64,000 nucleotides of DNA from Bombyx mori (GCF_030269925.1 NC_085117.1:7874731-7938730); one strand, 5' to 3'; counted from the stretch's first letter, positions 1 to 11,488 are shown. The notes: generated by a model from the sequence alone, not told the origin. Numbers and translations are program-made.

Positions 1-334
1 GCCCAAAACACGTCATCTCGGATCCTCCCGATCCACTAACGGTGCTTTTAGGTACTTCAAGCACCGGTCACCGTTCTCGTCGAACCCGTCGCTTACGACG
101 AAGGGCTCGACGAGTAAATTAACTCTCAGACACAGCCCACTGAGTTTCTCGCCGGATCTTCTCAGTGGGTCGCGTTTCCGATCCGGTGGTAGATTCTGCG
201 AAGCACGGCTCTTGCTAGGGTTCGTGTTAGCAACATCGTCAGGTTGAGCCCCGTGAGCTCACCTACTAAAGTTAGGGTTACGCTGACATAGCCTCTCAAG
301 GCTATCAGCTTAGGTAGGAAAAAAAAAAAAAAAA
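1..334 (+). mobile_element. L-A non-LTR 3' end, cut by window start
   Basis: This 5'-truncated tail carries the L-A landmarks in order: TCCGATCCGGTGGTAG, CTCTTGCTAGGG, GTGAGCTCACCTACT and TAGGTAGG followed by about 16 A. The stem CCCACTGAG/CTCAGTGGG (136-169) encloses the conserved loop GTTTCTCGCC. A second hairpin, AGCCTCTCAAGGCT, lies just before the tail. No coding region is preserved. Confidence 0.8.
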
Positions 335-403
335 TTCATCGGGCGTCTTATCATAATTGATGTTTGTGAACGTTGTATTGCAATTGTAAAGTTTGTTGTA
401 ATA

Positions 404-689
404 TCACTATAAAAATGAATTGCTGTTCGTTAATCTCGCTAAAACTCGAGAGCGGCTGAATCGATTTGGCTAATTCTGGTCTTGAATTATCTGTGGGAGT
501 CCAGAGAAGGTTTAAAAGGTAGATAAATATGAAAATGCCCTAAATTAAATAAATATAACAATTTTGTTTTTCCTTTGATGTGTCCCCCTTCGGACCGATT
601 CCTTTTGTTTGTTTCAAGTTTATTTTATACAAAAGTTTAGGTCTTTTATTTATCGATTGAGGCACTACGAAGTCTGCCGGGTCAGCTAG
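404..689 (+). mobile_element. HEL-1 non-autonomous Helitron
   Basis: It starts with TC after an A and ends CAGCTAG followed by T, as Helitrons do when they insert between A and T. The body holds AATTGCTGTTCGTTAATCTC near the 5' end. The CTGCCGGGTCAGCTAG terminus includes the short GC-rich 3' hairpin region. At 286 bases it is non-autonomous. The same family recurs at 7188, 32387 and 37322. Confidence 0.8.
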
Positions 690-1084
690 TAAGTAATAGA
701 AAATTTAGCATGTTAAATTTGGCAATTTTCGGATTGCTATATTGCAACACTGTTGTGGGAGCAATGGCAGTAGTGGGGACGAGACATAAAAAAAAGGCAG
801 TAAAAAAAAAGCTGGAAAAACAGCAGAAAAAGCGGCGTATTATGTAGTGAGCACATATCTAATGATTGTACAAGTGGAGTTGAAAATAAAGCAATACAGA
901 ATCAAATGAACTATTGCAATCTGTGTATTTATTTCCTGGCTTTTGGAAGCGAAGTATAGACAATAGGTATTTTATAGACGGCGACTTGTGATCCATTGAG
1001 CACTGATCTTCACGACTCAGTTGTGTTTTAAAATTTTGCCAGCTTTGGTGGCAGTTTGAAGGACTTGATGTTTCAGTAGGTACT
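690..1084. other. Unassigned AT-rich DNA
   Basis: I see no repeat family or convincing gene here. Short A-runs and a few small frames are the only structure. Confidence 0.5.
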
Positions 1085-1160
1085 CCTGATTGCTGGGCCG
1101 AGGGTCGGGTGTTCGATTCCCGCATCGAGCAAACCTTCGTGTGATGAATAAGTTTTATGA
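1085..1160 (+). mobile_element. SINE2 tRNA-derived fragment
   Basis: A pol III box-B-like motif (GGTGTTCGATTCCCGC) is followed by GTGTGATGAATA, the body start seen in common lepidopteran tRNA-derived SINEs. It differs from Bm1 and matches the reverse-strand copy at 17298-17490. The box A side is weak. Confidence 0.5.
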
Positions 1161-1166
1161 ACACTA

Positions 1167-1537
1167 CTGAACCGATTTGAAAAATTCTTTCACTGTTTGG
1201 AAGCTACACTATTCCCGAGTGACATAGGTTGTAACATTTTTTGGAAAAAATTAGGGATCCTTACTAAACCTCCAATAATGTAACCCAAGATGTCAAAAAA
1301 TTACCTAAAATATTCTTTACATCGCGTGCCCTGCGAAAACTATTGATGATTGAATAAAATAATGTACTACGACTTTGTAGAACACATTATTATTTACACA
1401 AAGTGTCGCGACAGCATATGTCTAACTATTATAGTTATGCCGCAATAAGTGTTCTTTTATTTAAAAAAATAAAACAACGTCAAATATCGTTGAAATTTTT
1501 TTAAAGACCCGAGCGGAGCCTGAGCTGCTCGCTATTA
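1167..1537 (+). mobile_element. HEL-4 Helitron-like remnant
   Basis: It contains CTACTGAACCGATTTGAAAA and the downstream GACCCGAGCGGAGCC, features I recall from a widespread lepidopteran Helitron with a CCGGGGCGGGTCGCTAG-type end. Here that end has decayed to GCTGCTCGCTATTA. The boundaries are approximate. Confidence 0.5.
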
Positions 1538-2232
1538 TCTATATATGTAGTGACTATTGTTGATCAAAGATTTAAACTTATATAAGTATATTTGTCAGTC
1601 TCTGGTTTACATGATATTATTATTATTAATCTAGTCTAATGTCAGGCCAAGATTATCTGTATCTATTTATCTGTAAGTCAATAAATATATGATAAATTAA
1701 ATTTCCAGTTTTACCTTGAAACACGAATGTCCCCACTTTAGTCTGATGCATAACATCATAGATTTTGAACACCATAATGCACTCACCACAAAAATTTCTT
1801 GAAGATCATAATCTACCAAAAACAAGGGAATGCCCTTACGTGTATAAATCCAGCCACATCTGTGGAACGAAACACCCACGCATGGTAAGGGTTAATAAAA
1901 TTAGACAACAATCCCTCATGAATTTTTCCCACGTACCAACCCCTTAGGAACTTAATCAACTTTGTGTATGTACGAGGAAATTTCGACTCTATGCCCTTGA
2001 GACAGCTGCGAGAAAGTAAGCTGTTTTGCTTGCGTATAGAGTTGAGCCGAAGATAGCCGAAGATCGCCGAGAGAGCCCGATCGCCCGCGGCTCAAACAGG
2101 TGCTCTATCCATCTTGTGGTCACCGGACGTTACTGCGATCGATCAATCTTGATACTTGATACAAAACTGCAAGGCTCACCTGATTGTAGGCAATTACATT
2201 ACGTCAACGCTACAGATTTCAGATAGTAGTTT
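1538..2232. other. Unassigned region
   Basis: I recognise no repeat or gene. A short GC-richer patch around 2040-2110 contains repeated GCCGAAGATNGCCGA, a small direct repeat. Confidence 0.5.
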
Positions 2233-2312
2233 GGCTATTCCCTGGCATTGCGACGGTAACCACTCACCATCAGGTGGATCGTATGCTCAGTTGCCTGCAA
2301 TTAAAGTAAAAG
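2233..2312 (+). mobile_element. L-E LINE 3' tail
   Basis: CCTGGCATTG, GACGGTAACCACTCACCATC and AGGTGG are followed by a decayed TCTGCCTAC-type end. Only the last 80 bases of the element are present, as expected for a 5'-truncated LINE insertion. Confidence 0.65.
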
Positions 2313-2399
2313 AAGTGTCCATATTGAGCTGGAACTTTTTTTTAAAGTGGAGTTTTTAATTATCATTAAATTACCTAGTTAGCTAATTGGATTAAAGTC

Positions 2400-2612
2400 G
2401 AACGCATTAGTGCTTTGTCGCGAAAACGGGTAGGGTAGGAGTAGTTACCTACCCATGTGGGCCAACAAAGCGCCTAACACCACTAATTACGCAAATTTTT
2501 ATCTTATCAGATTTCATTTTTGTTACTCGATCTTATTTCTTCACCGTTGAAATCATTCGTACATATTGTGTTAAGCAAGTCATTTCTTTACAAAAATTGG
2601 TATCTTTCAGTG
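2400..2612 (-). mobile_element. Degenerate Bm1 SINE
   Basis: On the minus strand, a decayed GGTAGGTACCACC block is followed upstream by the AATTACGC and TTCACCGTTGAA segments of the Bm1 body. Divergence is heavy. Confidence 0.55.
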
Positions 2613-4107
2613 GAATTTGAACAGCACCATGGACTAAGCGTTCGATACGAGTACAACGGAAGTCTGATACTTAGGACCTTAGATCCTTAGAGATCCTTGG
2701 GATGACCAGAAAACGATTCAAGGAAAAATAGGCAAAATGCGTTAACATCGATATAGTCAAAGCTAAGAGGTAACAAGTAGTGCCTTGAAGCGCCTAACGT
2801 TGAGGCCTGATGCAGTGAGTAAATTATTTACAAATTTAAAATGTTGTAAATAATAATTTAAATACTTATATAGATACAAGCGTAATTCAATGAAAATATA
2901 CAAAAATCTTATTTTAATAATAGAATTATAAGTATCAAGATTATTTAGACGGACTAAAGTCATCTTACGTGAATGTTCGAACTCCATACACTGGAAGGGT
3001 TCATAAAGAATGTTGTTCTGTATATATTTATAAGTATTATAATCGAGCTATGGCGATGATGCCTCGTTGCAGATGTAAGGATTCTGTAGTATGTTATAAC
3101 TTCATTAAAATTATAGCCATATATTAATTATCTTTTGTATTTTTGGGTTCAAATTTTGTTGTATTAACGGTATCCACAATGAAGGAATTTCACCGTTTTA
3201 AATCTCCGAAACAGCGGTGATCAATGATGGTAAGATTTTTATAACTGTCAAACTTATCTTTCCAACCTCCGAACTCTGAAGTAGAACTCATAATTAGGAA
3301 TTCCGAAAAGCAGCCATTTTAAAGTCGAAACTTCGAACCCTGATAACTTGAGGCAGCTTATCGGTATGCCATCTCTGTACTTAAGTTACTGCTATGTAAG
3401 GCAATCATCTGGACTGTCGTGCATGCGTGTCAAAAAATTACTAGAACATAATGTTTTATATATTTATTTATTAAGTTGCACCAACAAAGCGATCATCAAT
3501 ACAAAACATTGACAAATTAACAAAAGTTCATGGCAGATGACACCGCAACTATAGGTGCAATCGACAGTGCATTAACAACAATAATAATAAAAAAATTATA
3601 TAACTAAGATTTGATTACATTTGATTGATTGCTTAAAATTAATTCATATTTAATTGGGAAATGATCCACTGTAGATTTTTCCTGTAAGTTGTGAGACAAT
3701 TAGAAAAAACATCTATTTCACTTAAAATTAGTTCAGCGCAATCGGACAACTCCGAACGCACATTGACGGAGACCGCGCTACCGTGGACATTATTGTAGTC
3801 CCAAAGGATTCTGTTTAAGGGAGAGTGAGCACCTTAATTCAAACGAGCAGGCTTTCTTATAAACGATTTATATTTCTTATATTTTCTTATATTTACGCAG
3901 GGGTAAATTGGATCGGTATGAGAAAAATTTTTAACGACACTTTGCTTGAATTAAAAAATGGGTCTGTATCAGTTGATTGTGATTTTAATTAGCATTAAAT
4001 ACTTAAATACGAACTGTACAAAGCTCTAGTAGTGAAAATTTACATTAAAGCAATGTTTAATAATATTACTATCACCTTTAAGTTTTCTGTTATCATCAGT
4101 GCGACTT
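2613..4107. other. Mostly unassigned; one small minus-strand frame
   Basis: No known repeat is evident. On the minus strand a 65-codon frame runs from about 3840 to a stop near 3645 and includes LNRILWDYNN. It is followed by an AATAAATAAATA-rich stretch, reminiscent of a retrotransposon 3' end. I do not recognise the protein. Confidence 0.35.
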
Positions 4108-4552
4108 TTTTATATGGGTGGCCGATCTCACGTCACGGCCCACCTTATGTTAAGTGATTACCAGAGTCCATAGACATCTATAACCTAAATGCCGCCACGC
4201 ATCTCGAAACAGGAGTTCTAAGGTCTAATTTTTTAAAGTGCAACGGCTGCCCTACCCTTCAAACCGAAACGCATTGCTGCTTCATGGCAGAAATAGGCAG
4301 GGTGTTGGTACCTACCCGTGCGGATTCACAATACGTCCTACCACCAGTAATTAAGCAAATTATAATTTTGCGGGTTAATTTTTATTACATAATACTATTC
4401 CTTCACCGTGGAAATCAGACCCGCGGATTTTTTAGTACGTATGTCATTAGAAAATTTGGTAGCTGTCTGCGGGATTCGAACACTGGCTAAATCGCATCCC
4501 TTAATACAAATGCACCGGGCGTCTTATCGTTTAGGCCACGACGACTTCGAAC
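4108..4552 (-). mobile_element. Near full-length Bm1 SINE
   Basis: Read on the minus strand, it has the tRNA-like head (box A region TCGTGGCCTAAACGATAAG and box B GTGTTCGAATCCC). The CACGGTGAAGGAATAG and GGTAGGTACCAACACC body and the 3' segment CCGTGACG follow. About 445 bases is close to the full family length. It is one of three near-complete copies in the window. Confidence 0.85.
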
Positions 4553-5075
4553 TATTCCACTATTCGGCTATTATAGAACCCGTCATGAAGTATCACGCTG
4601 CCTACTATGTGATGTTCAAAACATAATTATTAATTAGAATAATTTAACGGCTATTCTACCTCATAAAATAGTAATATATACATCAAGGAAGAAATGAATT
4701 TGTTCGAGAATTGAACGAGATTATTAAGGAAAAATGATTACTACCATTCAAGTTTCATTCAGAATAAGGTTTATAAGCGAACGAAAGTTAAACAAATAAT
4801 AGTTGATAAATTTAATAAAACCAAAATGGATTCGGCGCACAAAATAATACACGAAAATTAAAAAGGAACCCGTGTAATGAATGGAAAAAAATATACATTT
4901 GATTGAGTGTAGTTTATCTTACAACTGGGAAAGCACACTGAAAAAATATCGTGTGCCAAGGAAAATATACGTAAATGAAAAAACAGCAGCGCGCCTCTCC
5001 ATCCACGTAGGGCTGCGAAGGAAATAATATATTATTACATAAAGTTTATGTGCTTTTTTTTCTCTATTCGCTCTC
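4553..5075. other. Unassigned AT-rich DNA
   Basis: I see nothing recognisable apart from A-rich runs. Confidence 0.5.
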
Positions 5076-5262
5076 GATTTTAGGCTCTTCAAGCACCGGT
5101 CACTGTCCTTGTCGTAGTCCGATCCGGTGGTACATTCTGCGAAACACTGTTCTTGCTAGGGCTGATGTTAGCAAATTCTCTCGGGTTGAACCCGTGAGCT
5201 CACCTGCCCGCCTGCGTGGAGCTGGAATAGCCTCTTACTACCAGCGAATAGGTAAAAGGAAA
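5076..5262 (+). mobile_element. L-B tail with internal deletion
   Basis: CAAGCACCGGTCACTGTCC joins directly to TCCGATCCGGTGGTACATTC, so the usual segment with GAGTTTCTCGCC is missing. It ends ACCAGCGAATAGGTA, diagnostic of L-B rather than L-A. Confidence 0.7.
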
Positions 5263-5671
5263 TAAAATCGCATCCGAAATAAATAAATTTAAAAAACAAA
5301 AAAAAATATTCGACAGCCCTAGTTCCACCACTGTGGCAATGCCTAAGCACCCCACAAACGAGAGACACCAGCGATTTTTCTATCTACCAGTGCCTGTTTT
5401 GATAACATAATTACATACCCATTAATTAACATAAAGACTGTCCGGTGTTCACTTTAAATACTATTCTCGCAGGATATAATTTAAAACTACATTTGTTTTA
5501 TAATTTCCGCTGTTCCCATTAAAATTAATATTAATGTGAACTATGAAAATGTCTTCATACATCGGTGCAAATTTTTATACTTTGAATAAGTTACCTACCC
5601 TGAGAATATGTACGTTATGTGTATTGTTCCATATCATTCCATCATATCATCCATTGTGTATCATTTTTCCA
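5263..5671. other. Unassigned region
   Basis: I see no family here. An A-rich stretch near 5290 may be the tail of the preceding L-B. Confidence 0.45.
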
Positions 5672-6590
5672 GAAGAAAAAACTAGAACTTACTACAACTA
5701 CACTATAAACCATAGCATCATAAAAGAGGTCGATAGTATTAGGGATCTCGGTGTAGAAGTCGACAGAGAATTAAGATTTCACGGCCATATTGAGAAGATC
5801 TGCTCGAAGGCTTTCAAGTCCCTCGGCTTTGTTTTGCGGAACAGCAGGGACTTTACTAGACCGGAAACAAAAATATTACTTTACAACTCTTACGTTCGTA
5901 GCACCCTGGAGTACTGCAGTGCCACTTGGAACCCTTTTTACGACATGTACAAAAATGAGTTAGAGAGGGTTCAGAAGCGTTTTCTGTGGCACCTTGCTTT
6001 CTTCTGCAATGTTGTTAGAACCATTCAGAGTTACCCGGAAGTATTTCCAGATGAGCTTTCTTTCGCAGCGGAGACGCACTTTCGATCTATTGTTCCTGCA
6101 TCAACTTGTTAACGGAGAATACGATGCCCCTGATCTCTTATCTCTTCTGAACTTTAGCGTGCCACTGACGTCGACAAGGGCTTCGAAGTTGATTGTGTTC
6201 AGGGTTCCCAGATACTACACCAACCTTGGTAAGAACGTGCCTCTCAGCAGACTAGTTGGGGAATTAAATAATTTGCACAACAAGTATTCTCTGGACGTTT
6301 TTGCTGGCACTGTTGACAGTTTTAGACGAGAAGTCTACAACCTTGCTCAATGAGTTTTTTCAATTAAGTAATAGCGTATTTGGTTGTAAAGGTAAGGTCT
6401 TCATGTAATCAGTCAGTTATATATAGTTTTTTTTTGTTTTTTTTTTATACAATGAACCGCTTTTTTTTCGATGCATGCAGTCGGTACCTGTAATTATGTT
6501 AGCATTTAGTGTGAAATCAATGTATATGATACCCATAATGTTCTGTGCTGATGTATAACATGTTGGTATCCAATTTAGTTTTCCTATGGT
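5672..6590 (+). pseudogene. CR1/Jockey-type LINE reverse transcriptase C-terminus, frameshifted
   Basis: Codons from 5672 read like the thumb and C-terminal part of a CR1/Jockey-clade ORF2 protein: IRDLGVEVDRELRFHGHI, SKAFKSLGFVLRNSRDF, LYNSYVRSTLEYCSATWNP and LERVQKRFL. The frame shifts by one between about 6003 and 6045. It then continues in the next frame with RRRTFDLLFLHQLVNGEYD, ending at the TGA at 6351-6353. The finger and palm domains and the endonuclease are absent, so this is a 5'-truncated dead copy. About 240 bases of probable 3' UTR follow. Clade assignment comes from remembered motif order only. Confidence 0.75.
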
Positions 6591-6594
6591 TTGA

Positions 6595-6785
6595 CTACTG
6601 TTGACAAAATTAATACATAATTTTATCTGACTTTAAAAGATAGATAATGTAACTGGTAAAAAATAAAAAAATAATGTTGCAAAGATGATTAATATTCAAA
6701 ATATCACATGTTAAACCTTTAAAACACTCTCCTGTAAAGTTTTGAGATTATAGTTTTAATGCGAGAAGAAGATATCACACAAATA
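6595..6785 (-). repeat. MITE fragment, same family as 54833-55195
   Basis: The block AATTAATACATAATTTTATC through TTTTAATGCGAGAAGA matches the reverse complement of about 54850-55025 at an estimated 80-85% identity by eye. It contains one terminal repeat (TTTTAATGCGAGAAG). The other end was not found. Confidence 0.6.
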
Positions 6786-6924
6786 CCATTCTTCTCGGTG
6801 GTGAAATTGCATTTCGAATCGGCGGTAAATTTGTCACGATTTAATAGTGTCTTTATATACATTCGAATTAGAACTTTTTGATTTTGAATAGAGTATTTCT
6901 TCATTAGAAACTTTATTGAACTTA

Positions 6925-7037
6925 TTATTTTTGCCCTTATCCCAATGTGGGGTCGACACAGTATATTTTCTTTTCCATTCAGGCTTCTCAGCATACGTCA
7001 GGTCGTATATGAGAGTGTGCTCTTTCACACAGTTCAT
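6925..7037 (-). mobile_element. RTE-like ORF2 C-terminal scrap
   Basis: On the minus strand the residues LTYAEKPEWKRKYTVSTPHW precede a GGGATAAGGGCAA-type end. The same arrangement occurs on the plus strand at 31270-31372 (TYDRPEWERGYTAPIPHI, then GGGATAAGGGCAGG). Both look like the last codons and 3' UTR of one LINE family. Confidence 0.5.
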
Positions 7038-7187
7038 CCCAGTTTGGACGCTCTACATTCACTTAACCGTCTATTGAACATTGCTAACAAAAAGTGAAGG
7101 ATAATAATAATGAATTAGAGTATTATAGTGGGCAGATTGCTTGAAGCCACTGTGCCATTGTGGAAGCTAGTAGATTTGTATAAGATA

Positions 7188-7437
7188 CTAGCTGACCCGG
7201 CAGACTTCGTAGTGCCTCAATCGATAAATAAAAGACACATCAAGGGGACACATCAAAGCAAAACAAAATTGATTGTTTTTATATAATTCCGAGCTTTTTT
7301 ATATTTTCTCACCTTTTGAACCTTCCCTGGACTTCCACGAATTCAATTCAAGACCAAAATTAGCCAAATCGGTCCAGCCGTTCTCGAGTTTTAGCGAGAC
7401 TAACGAACAGCAATTCATTTTTATATATACATATAGA
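7188..7437 (-). mobile_element. HEL-1 non-autonomous Helitron
   Basis: In reverse orientation it has the CTAG end at 7188-7191, the CTGCCGGGTCAG segment, and the AATTGCTGTTCGTTAGTCTC block. The TC start is at 7436-7437, flanked by A. Length is 250 bases, with a small internal deletion relative to 404-689. Confidence 0.85.
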
Positions 7438-8042
7438 TTTGATTTTGGTATTCGATACTTGGATGTACTTGTTTCGTACGTTTCCGGCATTTAAGACATA
7501 GGATACAATTAGTTTCAGATTAAAGTCTGAAGTCTAAAAAACCTACAGGTCGAGGCGGCTGATTTTTTTAATGCTCACTTGTTTTTTTACTTGATTCTGT
7601 TGTGAAAGGCGAAGCTCGTGTCGCAACGGATAGCAATTAGTGGTGACTACTGATATTTGGTACTCTCATGAAAGACTCAACGTGACTTCATTACTTAAAT
7701 TCATAATTAGAACTACATTTATAACGACCGTCGTCCGTGATCACGAAAACTGTTCAAAAATGTATTCGATGTTTCAACATCGGAAATACTATAATTAATT
7801 AATTAATAATGTCTACGACTCGGGAAAACCCAAGAAAATACTATTATTGAACTGCGTTAATTAAAAAGGTGGACGCCATCAAAGAAAAATGTTTATTCTT
7901 TAAAAAACCTTTTTAAGTTGACGTATTTTATCAGAATACGTACCCAAAAAGGTTTTTAAAAGGATCCGCTGTATGTTTCCGTATTTATAATAGAAAAAAA
8001 CGCTCATGGCCATCCGAGACTGCCATGACACAATTAAGTAAA
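7438..8042. other. Unassigned; nested short hairpin at 7903-7957
   Basis: The arms AAAAACCTTTTT (7903-7914) and AAAAAGGTTTTT (7946-7957) pair. Inside them ACGTATT (7921-7927) pairs with AATACGT (7935-7941). The rest is unassigned. Confidence 0.5.
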
Positions 8043-8160
8043 CCAGAAGATAGGCAGCGGCTCGGCTCTGCCCCTGGCATTGCTGACGTCCATGAGCGAC
8101 GGTGACCACTTACCATTAGGTGGGCCGTATGCTCGTCTGCCTACAATGGCAATAAAAAAA
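8043..8160 (+). mobile_element. L-E LINE 3' tail
   Basis: GGCAGCGGCTCGGCTCTGCC, GACGGTGACCACTTACCATT and GTGGGCCGTATGCTCG are followed by GCAATAAAAAAA. The last coding residues would be GSRQRLGSAPGIADVHERR-like, as in the longer copy at 8520. Confidence 0.75.
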
Positions 8161-8519
8161 GATATCACAGGTGAACCCCATGGCGTCTTACGTGTTAAGT
8201 CTTTCACACACTAGAATTCATGGTTGAAATGAAAATTAAATTTTTATTATACATTTATGGATTAAAAGGGAGTGTACAGAACAAAATATAATATTATTGA
8301 TATCTGTGACAGTTAACTTAACTAATGTGAATTGATTCATAACTTGCTTATTTTTCTCTATATAATTATCACCACTTTACGATTTGTGTGTGTCCGTTAT
8401 TCCACCGTGCCATAAAAACTTTAAAGAATTTGAAACGTTGAAAACAATATAACAACAGCAGTAAAGAATGCAAAATTAAGCCTTAAAATAGTTTTAAATT
8501 TGCCTACGATTAGCATAAG
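8161..8519. other. Unassigned AT-rich DNA
   Basis: I see nothing recognisable. Confidence 0.5.
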
Positions 8520-8845
8520 TTGAATACTAACTATTATACTATTAGTTCATTTAAAATTATAAATGATAAAGAAGATAATATCGCACCCCTCGCCACCGGA
8601 GTAGAGTTCATCCATACTACCTGGAGCCACTGCGCAGTGCGTTTCCAGAGATCTTTTTTGCCACTTACCATCCGGCTTTGGAATGAGCTTCCATCCACGG
8701 TGTTTTGTGTGATGTGGAGAGTACTTAACGGTAGGCAGCGTCTTGGCTCTGCCCCTAGCATTACTGACGTCCATGAGTGACGGTAACCACTCACCATCAG
8801 GTGAGCCATACGCTCGTCTGCCTACAAGTCAATAAACAAAAATTT
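8520..8845 (+). mobile_element. L-E LINE 3' end with ORF2 C-terminus
   Basis: This is the longest L-E copy here. A plus-strand frame gives SFLPLTIRLWNELPSTVF and then WRVLNGRQRLGSAPSITDVH before the stop. The pattern S-F-L-P-x-x-x-R-L-W-N-x-L-P is typical of the C-terminal tail of CR1/Jockey-group ORF2 proteins. The 3' UTR CTCACCATCAGGTGAGCC leads to TCAATAAACAAAAA. It is 5'-truncated and inactive. Confidence 0.7.
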
Positions 8846-9620
8846 AAAAAGATACACTCACTATTTAATATCGACAAGTGCACGATCGTGGTTTCACTGG
8901 TTTCACAATTTTAGTCTAGAACTTTACGCCTTTTTTCGGCCGTGAAGAAGACGCTGGTAAACGGTCTTAATTAAACATCCCTTCGGCGTTTTTCGAAATT
9001 TAATCTTACAGCGGAATTGTCATCAAAGAATCGCCTCTAAAAGAAGAAATTCGATAACATTCGAAAACATTACTCGTAGTCCGGCTCCCCTTGTACGCAG
9101 CCCGCTCAGACAGTGTTATTCTTCGTTCACAGCCCAATATTATGTGAGGCCCTAAAACAACATAAGACTGGAGGGAAAAATTTTTCAGCGCCGCTGTTTT
9201 TATTTCACGACGATCCTCGCCTCATTTGTCGGGCCTATTATTTTAGTAATCTCGTTACAACGCACGTCTGTTTTTTAACCTAAAAAATGGTTTACGGTTA
9301 GAGCGCGAAAAAAATTGTTTTTTTTTTTCGTTCAGTAATTACACGTGCGGTTTTTTCCATATACATAATTTCGTAAAAAAAATTTTTCACTTTTCACTTA
9401 GTGCTATATCCAATAGTAGTATTTATAATAATTTAAAATTGATTTATAGCGATTTTCCAGGGTATATTCCCTAAGGTAAACGAATACCTAATTAGTAAAA
9501 AATAAAATAAAAATTTTGGTTTTGCAATTAAATATACACTTGTTTTGCAGGGAGCTGGGAGAGATGGCAGGGCTTCATAAGACTCGTTAAGTCTGTCTCC
9601 TCCAACACAACTTATTTTTT
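8846..9620. other. Unassigned, possibly single-copy DNA
   Basis: The composition is more balanced than the surroundings and no family is evident. Nothing supports an exon strongly. Confidence 0.45.
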
Positions 9621-9806
9621 TCCTACCTAATCGCCGGTAGCCTAAAAAGCTATTCCAGTTACGCTACATAGATGAGTTCACGGGCTAAACCTGATAGAAT
9701 TGCTAACACTAGCCTTAGCCCAAGAGCAGCACTTAGTCGCTTAACCTACCATCGGATCGGAATCGCGACCCACTGAGACGATCTAGCGAGGAACTCAGTG
9801 GGTTGG
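9621..9806 (-). mobile_element. L-B tail
   Basis: On the minus strand it ends in a TTACCTACC/CGCCGGTAGCC-type L-B terminus. The hairpin TAGCC/GGCTA is decayed to TAGCCTAAAAAGCTA. The GATCGGAATCGCGACCCACT segment is also present. Confidence 0.7.
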
Positions 9807-10675
9807 CCCAACAAAACAAGCCGGTCACGACCACTCTGTGGAATGAAAGATTGAAACGATTGAGAAGAAGACACATGTTTCGAATGTGTCTTGTTTGTCG
9901 GAGTGAGCTCAGCCTAAAATGGTTCGAAACAAATTGGAATTGTCTGCCATTACAGTATTCGACGAATAGTGTATTTAAGTTTCGGTAAAGGGCAATTTAT
10001 CTAGCTTCGATTGATCTGTTGCTGCTTAGAAAGAGGCGAGCCCAAAATTCCATCAATGCGTTTTAAGTAAATGTCTGTTCAAGAGAAATTGTAATTACAG
10101 TTTAAAAAAATCGGAACCAAAAAAATAAGTGGCGCTCTGAAACGATACAAAAACCAAATTAGTTTTGGATGAAAACTCGTAGTTTTCTCGAAAAAGTCTA
10201 CTAATAACGATTAATCAGTGTTCAATCTAGACTTTCTAATCTTACAGTACTGAAATCGATTTTAGCACCACGCGCCTTCCGGATCGATTCATTGCGCGTG
10301 CCCTGTCACGCACGTTCCGACGACCGATTTTACTGATCACTCGATTCGGTATCGATTCATATTTTTTTAATCGATTTCTTTCGCTGTTTTGTCACCGAGA
10401 CCGCTTTTTTGGCTCGCGTCTCGATTCTATCGGGGCAATCTTGGTATTATTCTTTTTTTTAAGTTTCCTATTATAGTCTACGACGGACAGTGCAATGGCT
10501 TGTTTTTGGAGTATACGGCTTTATGTAGCACGTTGACTCTTAATGGCCGAATTAAATAAATCCTTAAAGATGGCGGTTACAATTGTTTAAAGAAATTTGA
10601 TTGATCCATTTTCTACGAAACCAAAGCTAATTTGTTAGTATATTTCAGTGAATTAAAAGCGTTTTTCACTGAGTA
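9807..10675. other. Unassigned; ATCGATT-rich patch 10250-10440
   Basis: ATCGATT occurs four times and CGATT at least seven times within about 190 bases (10250-10440). A small palindrome, GACACATGTTTCGAATGTGTC, lies near 9869. No coding sequence is recognised. Confidence 0.4.
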
Positions 10676-10935
10676 TATCCGTCACCGTTCTCGCCGAACC
10701 CATCGCTTGTGACGAAGGGCTCGACGAGTGAATTATCCCATAGATACAGCCCACTGAGTTTCTCGCCGGATCTTCTAAGTGGGTCGCGTTTCCGATCCGG
10801 TGGTAGATTCTACGAAGCACTGCTCTTGCTAGGGCCAGCGTTAGCAAATTCTCTCAGGCTGAACCCGTGAGGTTACCTGCCCGTCTGCGCGTAGCTGGAA
10901 TAGCCTCTTAGACTAAAAGCGAATAGGTAGGGGAA
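10676..10935 (+). mobile_element. L-B tail
   Basis: GACGAAGGGCTCGACGAG, GAGTTTCTCGCCGGATCTTC, TCCGATCCGGTGGTAG and GCGTAGCTGGAATAGCC precede AGCGAATAGGTAGGGG, the L-B terminus. Confidence 0.8.
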
Positions 10936-10979
10936 AATAAAACCAAGACTAAACATTTGTTGTGTACTTACTTTTTGTT

Positions 10980-11065
10980 TCCACAGGTACGAAAAAAACC
11001 GAGTATATTTACAGAGTAAGGCATAATTAAAATCTGATGCTTACGATCTTTAATATTGGGAATTT
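10980..11065 (+). repeat. Direct repeat, left copy
   Basis: This runs from CCACAGGTACGAAAAAAACC through GCATAATTAAAATCTGATGC to TTAATATTGGGAATTTT. Its counterpart is split: 11346-11392 (CCACAGGTAGGAAAAAAACC) and 13088-13139 (GCATAATTGAAATCTGACG). L-A, a mariner and Bm1 lie between the copies. Confidence 0.7.
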
Positions 11066-11066
11066 T

Positions 11067-11360
11067 CCGATCCATTAACGGTGCTTTTAGGTACCACACG
11101 CACCGGTCACCGTCCTCGTCGAACCCATTGCTTGCAACGAAGAGCTCGACGAGTGAATTAACCCATAGACGCAGTCTACGGAGTTTCTCGCCGAATCTTC
11201 TCAGTGGGTCGCGTTTCCGATCCGGTGGTAGATTCTGCGAAGCACTGGTTTTGCTAGGGTTAGTGTTAGCAACACCTCCGGTTTGAGCCTCGTGAGCTCA
11301 CCTACTAGCTCAGTAAATCCAGAATAACCCATCGAGGCTTTTTCTCCCACAGGTAGGAAA
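11067..11360 (+). mobile_element. L-A tail
   Basis: TCCATTAACGGTGCTTTTAG, GTTTCTCGCCGAATCTTCTC, TCCGATCCGGTGGTAG and CTCACCTACTAG are followed by a worn 3' hairpin and CAGGTAGGAAAAAAACC. It lies inside the duplicated segment described at 10980. Confidence 0.8.
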
Positions 11361-11488
11361 AAAACCGGAGTATGTTTACAAAGAAAAGCATACTGTCATC
11401 AAACATTCTTAGCTACTCACTTAATTCTTAGTTACAATCTGTGACCTTGTTCGTTCATGAAGCCCGCTTTATAAAGCAGAGTATTATA

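Noticed and set aside
5543..5671. ATG-started N-terminal extension of the reverse transcriptase frame
   Set aside because: The first 40 or so residues do not resemble reverse transcriptase. The element is 5'-truncated and the ATG belongs to flanking DNA.
11056..11286. Recurring frame with SFSPDLLSGSRFRSGGRFCEA in many places
   Set aside because: It follows the L-A/L-B/L-C repeat copies wherever they occur and has no conserved ends. The nucleotide repeat explains it.
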